Shown here piece after piece: positions 14,401 through 24,471 of a stretch of DNA of 64,000 nt. The position numbers were made by a program, and so were the translations under genes. Positions within the stretch are counted from its first letter, which is position 1; the number at the start of each line of letters is the position of its first letter. Under the pieces are notes generated by a model. The model saw only the letters and a list, made by a program, of their open reading frames with translations, ran no database searches and was not told the origin of the DNA. This DNA comes from Cenococcum geophilum 1.58 (lineage: Eukaryota; Ascomycota; Dothideomycetes; Gloniales; Gloniaceae): assembly GCA_001692895.1 (NCBI GenBank), contig KV748254.1:434001-498000 (forward strand). The letters run 5' to 3'.

Positions 14401-16039
14401 TAGCTTAAGATATTAGGGTAATTTATAGAAGTCCTAATAACTTTAATCTAGTATCACAACTACCTATAGAGCGAAAGCCGGCGTTTTAAAGAACTAGTTA
14501 TTTTACCTCTATATTAAATATAGTCGAATAACTAAACCAAACTATATTCTAATAAAGTGCTATTTATAGCCCGTCTATTATAGTAAACGCTAGTTAAAAC
14601 GAGTTCTATTACTTTACTAAATAATACTTATTAATTATAATAAATCTAATTCTAGTCTATAGTTACAAGCTCTTTAATATAGTTTAGAAAGACATTAATA
14701 AACCCTATTTAAGACTAGTAAAAACGTATATATATACCATTTATTATCTTTATAAATAAGGTTTTATCTATAATTTAATTTTTAGTACTAATAAGATACG
14801 GATTAGAACTATTAAACTTTTAGATATTATCTAATCACTTATCCCTAAGCTTACTTAGTAGGACTAACTAGATAGTAATTTTACTTATTAAAATTAAAAA
14901 GCATTAAAAAAATATAACTCTTTTTAAAACCGATACGTATAATAAGATGCATATTCCTAAAACTAAATATTAAACGTTTTAACATTATAGACTTTATATT
15001 AGAAGTGTTACAGTTGCTTAAAGAAGAAGCTATAAGAGGTAGTATAGATTACAATAGATCTAGTAGAACTATATAATAAGTAGTAAGCGAGTTATATAAG
15101 AACCTATACGTATAACCAGTATAATACGTACTCTATATATACGTATAACACGTATAATAATGCTCCTATAGAACGGAGCTATATATTTAAAGACTATAAT
15201 TCCTAGTGCAGATAACTTCTACCTTTTATAATATATATTAAAGTTAATTAAAGTTAATCTATTAGATATACACTCTATAGTACGGTATAGTGCACTTGTT
15301 TTCTATATATCTGGCCTATTAATATAGTTTCTATAGTTCTTACTATAAGCTACCATTACACCTAAAATATATATCTACTCCGGATAAAGGGTCTAAGGGC
15401 GGCCTCTCGGGTTTATATATTAATGTATTTGTTTAAGATATTCGTCTATGAAGGAATATTTTCCTTACGCCGAGTTTCCTAATAATAGATGGCAATTCTT
15501 TTAAATCTATCCGATTGATTATTATAATATAACCCAATTATAGTATTAGACGTAGATAAGCTCCTACTCTACCTATCCCCGCCTTCTACCGACCACTCTT
15601 ATATAATTTCTTCCTACAATCGCGGTTAGGCGGCATTTAATTAGCCTAAGAGTCTATAGAAGTTATAGAAGTTAGCTTATAATAATAATATATATTAAAA
15701 AAATAGACGTAAGTTAGTTATAATATAGATAGTAGTAGATAGAACGGCTTATAAGTAGTATAAAGTTACGATTTAAAAACGCGATTAAGGTTTTACACAC
15801 TATATCTTATGCCTCTAAATCAATTATAATTAGTATTTATATATATAGAATTAAAGATTATTACTTAAAGATTAAAATATATTAAATAAAGCGATAATAA
15901 CTATTAATATGACCTTTATAGAGCTAGTTAAAGCTAAAATTTTAGTTTATACTAAAGTAATGCCTATAAGCTCTTAAAAGATTTACTAGTAGTAGCATAT
16001 AGCGGGCTGAAACTAGTTTACGGTTCTAATTAGTCTAGG
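11414..16039. other. RIP-degraded DNA, unassigned; one small hairpin
   Basis: No coding region could be identified on either strand; stops are dense in all frames. A short hairpin, GGGTGCT-TT-AGCACCC, lies at 11957-11972 in a short GC-richer spot. The sequence resembles the flanking transposon relics, so it is probably several old elements. The change to ordinary composition comes at about 16040, just before the P450 island. Confidence 0.4.
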
Positions 16040-16532
16040 GGTTCGCAGGAGTTAGTATGCGTTCCGTGCGTTGCCCCGAGTCACCTGAATCTTCTGCGAA
16101 GCATCGGATTTATGAGATAACAAATCGTGGCTCGAGTGGAGCTTTGATCGATATTTTGATTAGGCGTTGGGGCCGTTTAGTGCAATTAGTCTGTCATACA
16201 CCTGCTCCTACCCGCATGCTGTGCAACGTCTCTGCGTTGGCTCTGCTGAATCCGAAGACTAGTAGGTTCATAGGCTAAGTCACCTCGTACAGGTGCAGAG
16301 TCCGATTTCGACGGCCTAGCCAGAATTCTATACACAAAGAGCATGACCCTGTGCAGCCCCAAATTCCATAAGACTACCCTACCCTTTGTAAACCCCGAAC
16401 TCGGCTTGGAACTAGGGCATTCACTAAATTTGATACTAATATATTTTCCCAAGAGAGGCGAACGGCCTACGTACACGGCTGTCCCTCTGCTTCTTCCTTA
16501 CAACATAGCTGTACTCGAACAGCATATTCGAA
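16040..16532 (+). promoter_or_regulatory. 5' flank of the P450 gene
   Basis: This is single-copy-looking sequence with balanced base composition, between decayed repeats on the left and the P450 start codon on the right. It presumably holds the promoter and 5' untranslated region. I see no unambiguous TATA or CCAAT box. Short open frames on both strands (such as 16057-16278 and 16186-16476 minus) do not resemble proteins I know and overlap each other, so I do not call them genes. Confidence 0.5.
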
Positions 16533-17801
16533 ATGCTTCCTCTCTCTCCTGGTGTGATACTTCTTATCGGTATTGGAGTCCTCTCCTTATGGTACTTCCG
16601 ACCATTTCGGATCGCCGAGGCCCATAACGAGCCTGTCCTTAACCTGAGCTTAGCAAAGATATTCAAAGATGAACGTACATGTCTTCAAATCCTTGAGGGT
16701 GGCCGCTGTGGTGATGGTGTAAACAGGCATCCAGCTATATTCTCCCGCGCAATACCCAACAGTCGACTTATCGGAGCATTCGGCATCGACAATGCTTTCA
16801 CAACAAAAGATCAGCAACAGAAGGCGATTTTCACAAAGTTAGCAGCAAATTTTCTTCAAGTTTCCTCGAACAAGAGCTATTATGACTGGGACCAACTTCG
16901 CCAAAAAGCGAAATGCATCGTCAAAGACACACTGGTGGGACACCACACCTTCGTTTTGGTGCCTCTAGTGCAATCACTCACTCTACGCATGACTTTCGCC
17001 ATCTTCTTTTGTGTAGATCCGGAAACAGTCAACTATCAAACCGCCAAAGATATCGCGGATGGGATCAACAAGCTCTGGCTAGCCTCTAAAGATTCTACGA
17101 ATATTCCAAAATGGACTAACCAAAACAATCTGCACAGACTGCTAGAGTCCGTCATCCCAGGCAAGTCTCCTCTGGATCGGGTCCATAACCCAATGAACGT
17201 AATATTACCAGCCTATGAAACCCTCTGGCGCGTTGTGTTGCGGTGCTTCATCGAAATCATCGATGAAGAACGCTGCGGTGAACAGAATTCAACCGCATGG
17301 CGCGCGGTGCTGAAGAAATTCCTCGAGGACCCTGGCCAACAGCAAGCCAGAAAGTCAGGAAAGTTATCAGTTTTCACCATCGCCAAAGAGGCTTTGCGTT
17401 TATACCCACCAACCCGCCGTGTCTACCGCATGTTCAAGCTCGACCCCGCCTCTTCCAGCGCCGGGCCAGTAGAACAGCTAGTTGCTGCTGATGTGGAAGC
17501 ATACCAGCGCGATCCCAGCATTTGGGGATTAGATGCAGATAAATTCAACCCCGACCGGTGGGCTACGTTATTCAATCAGAAGTTACTCGCCTTCGGGGCA
17601 AAACCCTTCCTATGTCCTGCAAGTGCGGACTTCGGCTTCAGAACTATTGCGTTGCTGACCGCGGCGCTGGTGATCGGTATTGAGGAAGGTGGACATAACA
17701 TTTTGCGTGATCACAAGAAGGATTATCCAATGCCTGGACAACCTTTGGAGTCGGGGAGAGAGGCTTATGCTGCTCTTGAGTTGTTCGCGCCAACTTCTTA
17801 A
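16533..17801 (+). CDS. Cytochrome P450-like monooxygenase, 422 aa, intron-free
   Basis: Cytochromes P450 are heme-thiolate enzymes that insert one oxygen atom into a substrate; fungal ones sit on the endoplasmic reticulum and draw electrons from a P450 reductase. The uninterrupted frame shows the family landmarks in order: a hydrophobic N-terminal anchor at about residues 5-22, an I-helix-like PAYET (226-230) in place of the usual AGxET, the K-helix ExxR as EALR (286-289), a PERF-like FNPDRW (338-343), and a heme loop FGAKPFLCPA (354-363) with the cysteine ligand at 361. At 422 residues it is short for a fungal P450 (usually near 500), and the proline-rich hinge after the anchor is missing. 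The start has a purine at -3 (GAAATG). Codon and base use are ordinary, unlike all surrounding DNA, and there are no RIP-type stops. The substrate cannot be told. No partner biosynthetic genes lie within the window. Confidence 0.88.
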   Translation: MLPLSPGVILLIGIGVLSLWYFRPFRIAEAHNEPVLNLSLAKIFKDERTCLQILEGGRCGDGVNRHPAIFSRAIPNSRLIGAFGIDNAFTTKDQQQKAIFTKLAANFLQVSSNKSYYDWDQLRQKAKCIVKDTLVGHHTFVLVPLVQSLTLRMTFAIFFCVDPETVNYQTAKDIADGINKLWLASKDSTNIPKWTNQNNLHRLLESVIPGKSPLDRVHNPMNVILPAYETLWRVVLRCFIEIIDEERCGEQNSTAWRAVLKKFLEDPGQQQARKSGKLSVFTIAKEALRLYPPTRRVYRMFKLDPASSSAGPVEQLVAADVEAYQRDPSIWGLDADKFNPDRWATLFNQKLLAFGAKPFLCPASADFGFRTIALLTAALVIGIEEGGHNILRDHKKDYPMPGQPLESGREAYAALELFAPTS

Positions 17802-18120
17802 GTATCCAACGCGCTGCTGAGGCGTACAGCACACTTAAGTCTACCTTCAAATATGCATAATATGTCATTCCAATGGAGGTGTTGCCTCATCCCTACGTAT
17901 GTGGCCCTTATGCAGGATATAAGATAATGAGAAATGAAAAACTTTGGCCCGACAATCGAGGCATCATGACTGACCCCATACACCAGGGACATTGTTCGCA
18001 GTAATGAATGAATGAATAAATTGACCACTTATCGCATCGTATTCATAAGAGGGCCGATTTACCGCGATATGAATAAATAATTGCGATATTGTAAATCGCC
18101 AGACTTGGCATAGTATTGTA
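17802..18120 (+). terminator. 3' flank of the P450 gene with AATAAA signals
   Basis: Balanced composition continues for about 300 bp past the stop. AATAAA occurs at 18015-18020 and again at 18072-18077, about 215 and 270 bp after the stop codon, and could serve as positioning elements for polyadenylation. Small frames on the minus strand here are overlapping shadows, not genes. Confidence 0.5.
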
Positions 18121-18156
18121 CTAGATCGTAGTAATCGAAATCTCCATAAAGGCCTC

Positions 18157-18268
18157 TACCCCCCCCCTCCCCCTCACGTCCACCAGTAGCTCCCCCCTCT
18201 AACCTCTTATAACTCCTACATAGCGCTAGATTATAGGTGGTGTTTTTTTTTAGGGGGGAGGGGGGGTT
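18157..18268. repeat. Polypyrimidine/polypurine foldback at the island's right edge
   Basis: The left arm (18157-18184) runs C9-T-C5 and ends in GTCCACC; the right arm (18236-18268) starts GGTGGTG and runs into G6-A-G7. The reverse complement of the right arm matches the C-tract and CCACC of the left arm, with a T-run in place of TCACGT. The two arms enclose about 50 bp that includes another C6 run. It marks the point where ordinary composition gives way to transposon DNA. Confidence 0.6.
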
Positions 18269-18663
18269 AAATTATATTATAGAAAGGAAGCATCTGCAGG
18301 GCAAGTCCAAAAAATTTGACTCCTGCGTATATGTCAGAACGAACGGCGTAAAATTGGTCCTATATTTATATCTTAGTATCCTTTTACTACGCTATAAGAG
18401 TTTTAAGTCCGTCTATATTTATAAGGACTTTCAAATTATCTAATCGTTATTACTTATAAATATATCGTTAAGAAGTAATAACTAAAATTATTATTACAAA
18501 TACTGGCCAGGGACGCATATACTATAACTATTACGCTTAGACCCTATTAGAAACTCTACTACCAATTATAGATATAACTAGACTTGTTGATAAACAAACC
18601 TCGTTTACTAGTTTGTTTACTTATTTGCTTTATAATTAAATAACTAAGCTTAAAGGCCTAATT
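18269..18663. other. Mixed-composition spacer before the transposon nest
   Basis: The sequence to about 18360 keeps partly ordinary composition, then becomes TA-rich. A 68-codon frame at 18237-18443 begins in the G-run of the foldback and is not a credible gene. Near 18590-18635 there are two GTTTAC/AAACAAAC-type blocks that could be a decayed element end. Nothing firm was identified. Confidence 0.4.
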
Positions 18664-18739
18664 TAGTGTATCTAAGAGTTAGCGTCGCTAACAGCGTTGC
18701 TGCGAAGAGGCTAATAACGTAAGCAGTTAGTAGGCTTAT
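18656..18739 (+). mobile_element. Outer hAT copy, 5' end (TIR TAGTGTATC)
   Basis: From 18664 the sequence matches the first 76 or so bases of hAT-1 (40703 onward): TAGTGTATCTAAGAGTTAGC here against TAGTGTGTCTAAGAGTTAGC there, continuing through GCTAATAACGTAAGCA to CTTATAG. The 8 bases before it (18656-18663, GCCTAATT) would be its left TSD. The copy is broken at 18739/18740 by Gypsy-A and resumes at 38893. Its right end was not found and probably lies beyond the window. Confidence 0.75.
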
Positions 18740-18956
18740 AGTTACGGCTCGAATAAATACCTCTAAATTAGGGCTTAAATAAATGCTGTATTACGAAAAT
18801 ACTAAGCTAAAAAGAAGGAAAAGGGGTTGCTAGAACTAATATAAACAAATATATAAAATACCCACTAAGGCGCTAGTAGTAAGCGAGCTAATCGTAGGGT
18901 AGAATATAGCAGTATTATGGCAGAATTTAGCAGGTAACGCGCCTAGCGCCGTTACA
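18740..18956 (-). repeat. Gypsy-A 3' LTR (217 bp)
   Basis: It matches 38693-38892 through most of its length, including CTAAGGCGCTAGTAGTAAGC and the terminal CGCC-GTTACA. It is 17 bp longer than its partner because a GGTAGAATATAGCAGTATTATGG-like piece is partly duplicated near 18898-18930. Its first two bases (AG) differ from the expected TG. Confidence 0.85.
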
Positions 18957-18979
18957 TTACCCCCCTTTTTAAAAAAAGC

Positions 18980-21900
18980 CTGCCTTTAGACTTAGTTAGG
19001 GATAAAATAGCATTAGGCTTATAAAACGTAAGATAGGGGGGGGGGATATAAGTATGTCCTAACTAAGTATAAAAGGCGACCGTAGGTTATATAGAACATT
19101 AGGCTAGGAAGGGTTACTACTAAAAGTCTTGGCGGGAATCCGACTAACTAGAGAACTTTAACTAGCAGTCGAAGTTCCTAGATATCTAAAGGTCTTATAT
19201 AACGCGCGAATTTGGGTAAACGTATATTATAAGACTTAATTTTTTTGCTTAGATTAGGGCCTTAGGGTGTTCTTATCCCTATACTCTTTTAGTAGCTTAT
19301 TATCTTTATTATACTAGTATCCTATTTACTTATTTAGGTATATTAGGGTATTAGTTTTAGAACTCTTTAAGCTTTTAGGGGCAGCCTATAAAGTTCTAAG
19401 TAGGGTACTAGGTTAGGTCTAGGTTATAGCCCTTCTATTAAATATAGTATTTTATTAACTTCCTATTTATTATTATTATAAACTTAAATTAGTAGGGAAG
19501 GTTTACCCTTTTATCTAGGTAGTAGGTTATTTATAACTTTCCGTAGCTTATTTAGTAAAAAGATAGGGTAAACCTTAATTAACTTTAGGAGATTTACTTT
19601 ATATAAGTTGCCTATCTTTTTAAGAACCTTATACGGTCCTACTATCTAGTAGTCTAGCTTATAGCTAGACCGGTTAGTTTTTTAATTCCTTATTATAACC
19701 TAAGCTATATTACTAGGGGTAAAGTTAGGCTTACAATAGTATTTATTGCCTACTATTTTATTAATATTTAGGCTTTTCTAAGGTTCTTATAGGCTACTAT
19801 CTAGGCTTCCTCTAAGCGCTTAATATACTATTAGGCTTTACTATAGAATAGTTTCTCTTATATAGTCTAGGGTTCTTCCGACCTTTTTTAGTTAAAGCTT
19901 ATATAAGGTAAGTAGCCTATTTTTAGCTAAATAGGGACAAACCCTATAGAGTTATAGGGTAGGGTTGCCTAGATATAGTCTATTAGGGGAAGTAGTTTAA
20001 ACTAGTTATCTTACAGTAGTTAATAAAGGGCTGTAGTTTCTAGTCTAAGTATTAAGTTATAATCTCCGTCTATAGTTTATTTAGGGGTAGTACACTATAA
20101 AAAACTTTAACTTAATGCCTAGAATTTAGGTAAGTTTATTCTAAAAAGCCGATATAAACTGCGGCCTATAGTTAGATATAATAGTATTTAGTAGTCTATA
20201 AATTTAGCAGATATAGTAGATATATAGTTAGGCTATCTTTTTAGTGTTAATATTCTTATAATAGGGGATTAAGAATAGGCGCTTACTAAAGCGGTTAACT
20301 AGGACTATAACTATATTATATCTATTACGGTCTACAGATAGTTTATAAAAGTCTATAAAAATATACTATTAAGGGCGCTCTAGTATTAGGAGCAGTTTTA
20401 GAAGTCTTAGGGTTTTATTTTATAAGGGCGTAGCTCTTTAGCAGTTATTAAAGTTCTATATATATTAGTTAATATCTATATATATCCTAGGCTAGTAGTA
20501 GTGGCTACTAATAATCTTATAGGTCTTGTTCTTACTAGGGTATACTATAGAGACTTAGCAATAAGCTTTATAGATTAGCTCCATCTATAGGTTATCTACA
20601 TTTAGTACTATAAGCCGCCCATAGTATAAAAGCAGTCCTTCTTTTATTTTAAAATCCTAATCCTCTTCTATAGCTTATATTTAGAGGGTCTTTAAGGTGT
20701 CGGCTATATAGTTTGCCGTTAAGATGCGGTTAATAAGTCCTATTAGTTCGTTTAAGTCTTCCTCTATTAGTACTAGCTCGTTTTATTAAAAGTCTATCTC
20801 CTTAAGAATTTATAGGTTAAGCTATTTAGAATAAAAGAGGGCACGCATCTGGTATTAAGCCTTTAGCTTATCTTACTCCCTTTAGGTTAAAGTATTAGCC
20901 TTAGAGTTTTACTTACTGGAATAATATATAATTATAAAGAAGAATTAGGAGAATATTTTAGCCTACCAGGCGTATTAGCTAGTAAGTTACTTTATAGTTA
21001 TAAAGTACTTTAGGGCTTTATAATCCGTATATACCTTAATTTAGAAGTTTATACCTTATGCTTTATATACTACTAGAATAATAGACAGATTATAGCTAGT
21101 ATTTCTTTATTATATACTTTATAGTTATACTTAGCTAAAGCTATTATTTTTAAGAAGAAATAAGGCTATAGGGTACTACTTACCGTCTAGGTATAGCTAT
21201 AATAGAATTCTAGCTATAACTCCCTTAGAAGCGTTAGTTTTTAGTATTAATTTAAGGTCTAGATTATAGTAATAAAGGATTAAAAAGGAGATAAGCTAAT
21301 TCTTTAGTTCTTTAAAAGCTTTTATATAGTTATTATTAAAGATAAAAGGCGTATTAATTCGGGTTAGTTATATAAGAGGCTTTGCTATAACTTTGTAGTT
21401 ATAAATAAAACAATAGTAGAAGTTATAGAAGCTAAGAAATAACCAGATTCCTTTTACTATATAAGGGGGCTTTTAGTTATAGATTACTTTAACCTTCTTA
21501 GGATTAACCTTAATTCCCTTTATACTAACAATAAACCTAAGGCACTTTATATATTTTACTTTAAACTTATTTTTTTATAAATATTAACTTATAAGCCCGC
21601 GTTCCGTAGTCTCTTTAAACCCTTTTTAATATAAACTTAGTACTTAAGTTCGTTATCTAAGTATACCATATAGAATTCGTTAAGGTAGTTAAAAAGGACG
21701 TTATTTATATACCATTGGTACGTAGCTAGCTTATTTATTAGTCTAAATAGAAAGATTTTATATTTATAGGACCTATAATAAGTATAGAATATTATTAAGT
21801 TCTTAGCTATACGGTCCATCTAAATTTAATAAAAGGCTTAATAAATATTAAGCTTTATAAAGATCTTTACTTAACTTAGCTATATAAGGGTCTTATTAAT

Positions 21901-22382
21901 TAACGGGATAAAATACTAGTCCTTTTAAGTAATAGCCTTTAGCTTTAATAGTTAATATAGAAATAAATGCCGCTATTAGGCTGTTTTATAAATAGGATTA
22001 GGGAAGTAAATGGGGCTTAGCTTAGCTTAATAAATCCTTTATTAAGGTTATTAATTAGGTATTACTTTATCGCTCTTAGTTTATCTATAGTTTGTTAGTA
22101 AAGGGGGCTATAGCCTAGAGTGTTATTCGCCTCTAATTAGATGCTATAGTTATAGGTTTAGTAAAAAGGTAGCTAGTTAGAGGCCGCCTTTAAGTATATA
22201 TCCTTATATCCTAAATACATAGTAAAAAGAAGGCGCTTAAATAGCTCCTTATTAGTCTCTTTAAATAGCTCTTTTTCCCTTTTATTAAGAATTTAGTTAA
22301 TTTTATATAAGCTAGTTATAAGGACCTTATTATCCTTCTAGTATATATTGAAGTAAAACCCTATAGCGCTAATTATAGTAAT
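18980..22382 (-). pseudogene. Gypsy-A pol: reverse transcriptase, RNase H and integrase relic
   Basis: On the minus strand, 21637-21819 reads through an EFYMVYLDNELKY segment, the RIP-altered form of the catalytic YLDD box of gypsy reverse transcriptases (D changed to N by a G-to-A transition), followed by residues like those of the family's ...VLxRLRxAGL. Around 20980-21030 the frame gives TDYKALKYFIT, the decayed end of the RNase H domain (TDHKNLxYFMT). Integrase should lie at lower coordinates towards 19000, where reading is poorer. Stops of the CAA/CAG origin are frequent. The 5' part of the polyprotein continues beyond the Gypsy-B insertion at 36472. Confidence 0.8.
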
Positions 22383-22387
22383 ATCTA

Positions 22388-22692
22388 TATAATGGGACTA
22401 GCCCAGTTATAGTAGGAATGTCTTGGTGAAACACTTAATAGATAAATTCCGATGCTTTAACCAAATTCTACTAGATTAATTAAATTCTACTAAAGCCCGT
22501 TAAAGACCGCATGCGTATATGCGTACGTATTAACCACTAAGCCCCTAACTGTTTAATTATATAATTCTCTTATTATTCCCTTCTCCTTTTTACGCAACGT
22601 TTTATTCTTAGCAAGAGCTATATACCCTTAGATTTAGATAGAATTTATATTATTCCTTTAAATCTTCCCTAAAGTCTCTTCGCGCCTTTATA
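22388..22692 (+). repeat. Gypsy-B 5' LTR (305 bp)
   Basis: It is collinear with 36162-36466. The termini read TATAAT...TTATA, consistent with TG...CA ends converted by RIP to TA...TA. The differences from the partner that I noted by eye are C/T and G/A transitions. Confidence 0.92.
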
Positions 22693-22699
22693 TTATGTT

Positions 22700-24471
22700 A
22701 TATTAAAATAACTACTATTAAAATAGCAAACAAACTTAAACTCCTTGCGTTAACTACGAGTATTATAGCCCTAGTTAGGGAATAGTTAACTATAATGCAA
22801 TAATCCTTTATAGATGCTTTAGTCTAATAGCGAGTGATATTAAAAGCTTAGTACTAGTAATTAATAAAAGCAATCTATAAAGAACTCTATAACTTTAAAG
22901 TACTTATATTAAAGACCCTAATAGTAACACCTATAAATAAAATTAAAATAACTATATGCGAACCTAACCTATTAAATATAAACCCTAAACTAGTAATAGT
23001 AGCTTAACTTATACCTATAATAAACCCAATACCTATTATAAAATCTAAAAAGCTCCCTAACCCCCTAATATTTAATAGAAATTAAAATAACCTACGTCCC
23101 TTTATAACTAAGCTCCGTCTTAAACTTTTAATAAACTATAACTAATACTCTACTAAAGCTAGTAAGATTAGCTATAGAATATCTTATTTAAGTAAAGACG
23201 CTATATAAACTATAGACCTATTCTTCTATAATAGCACCTTCGTTAATTTTAAAATCTTTATTTCTCTATTAAAATAAATATATAATAACGCCAGCCGTAA
23301 ATATATAGCGGTTACTAAACTTAAAACCCTATAATAACGGAACCAAGACTTTACTAGCTTCTTTTTAGAATTTTTAGGCCTTATTAGTAAACTAGATTAG
23401 AACAAAGCCGCTAAAGTTACTGCTTTCTATTAAGTTATTTTAGATAAAATTAGAGTATAGTTAGTAGATAAAGAACTGCTAAAGGACTTACCTAAATTTA
23501 CTATAATATATTAACGAATTAATAAGGACCTTTAATATAATAAATAGACTTATTCCCTAAAGCTAACTATACCTTACGTTTAAAACTTTATAAAACTAGT
23601 ATATACCCTAAAGCGCGATCCGTCTCTAAGACCTAAAAGCCTTATATATAACCTTATAGACCCTAATACTACCTAATTCTATATACCTTTAGGAACTAAT
23701 AAATAAAGAACTTAAGCCGCAAATAGAGAATGCTTTAGATGCGGTAAAAAGGGATATATTTAAAGGAATTGCCAAACTTACCCTTTTAAAAAGGTCCGCC
23801 GTAGTTCCTTTTGGTCCTTAAATTATACTTATTCTATAAATTATCCTAGGGCTAAGTTATGCCTTAAAATAAGAAGTAGAAGAGTATAAGTGTCTAGGCT
23901 TTTTTAGCGCTAATATATAATATAACTCCCTTAATATACTTAGTGAAATTTAAATATTTAAAAAATAAAAGGAAGTATAAATCCTTATAGATAGCGGAGC
24001 TACTAGTATAGGCTTTATTAATATAAACTACGCAAAAACTTAACGATTAAATTTAAAGAAATATAATAAGCCCTAAGGCCTATAAGGCTTTAATAGTAAG
24101 CCTTTAATATATGGTAAACTAACGCACTACGCTCTTACAAAGATGCGGATAGGTAAATACCTTAAATATATTTCCCTATTTATAATACCCTTAAAGTATT
24201 ATAAAGTAATACTTAAATATAGATAGCTAAAATAATATAATCCTTTAATTAGCTGGGTTAAAGAAATACTAAAATTTTATATAACCTACTGCTAAAGTTA
24301 TTACTTAAAATACTACTTACCCTATAAATATGCATATAACTATTTAAATTTAATATAATATAAATTACCCTTACTATAAACCTTAAACTAATATAATAAA
24401 GTTATAACTGCTAATTGCGGTAAAGAATATAAAGATAATATATTAAAACCCCTTAAAATTTATATAGTATA
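22700..24471 (+). pseudogene. Gypsy-B gag and protease relic
   Basis: A nucleocapsid zinc knuckle is readable at 23731-23772: CFRCGKKGYIxRNC, in which the histidine has become tyrosine (CAC to TAC) and one codon has become TAA. The aspartic protease active site follows at 23988-24005 as IDSGAT. In a living element these proteins package the RNA and cut the polyprotein. Many stops of glutamine origin interrupt the frame. The coding sequence is broken at 24472-24485 by insertion of the LINE ORF1 element and continues at 26582. Confidence 0.82.

Noticed and set aside
16057-16476. Small overlapping frames upstream of the P450 gene as separate genes or missing N-terminal exons
   Set aside because: No convincing domain, and frames overlap on opposite strands. 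An upstream exon giving the proline hinge cannot be excluded, but no clear splice pair was seen.
16533-17801. P450 gene as a pseudogene
   Set aside because: The frame is uninterrupted and ExxR, the PERF-like motif and the heme cysteine are all present; shortness alone is not proof of loss.
17610-18028. Minus-strand small frames overlapping the P450 3' end and downstream flank
   Set aside because: They overlap each other and the P450 coding strand, with no recognisable motifs.
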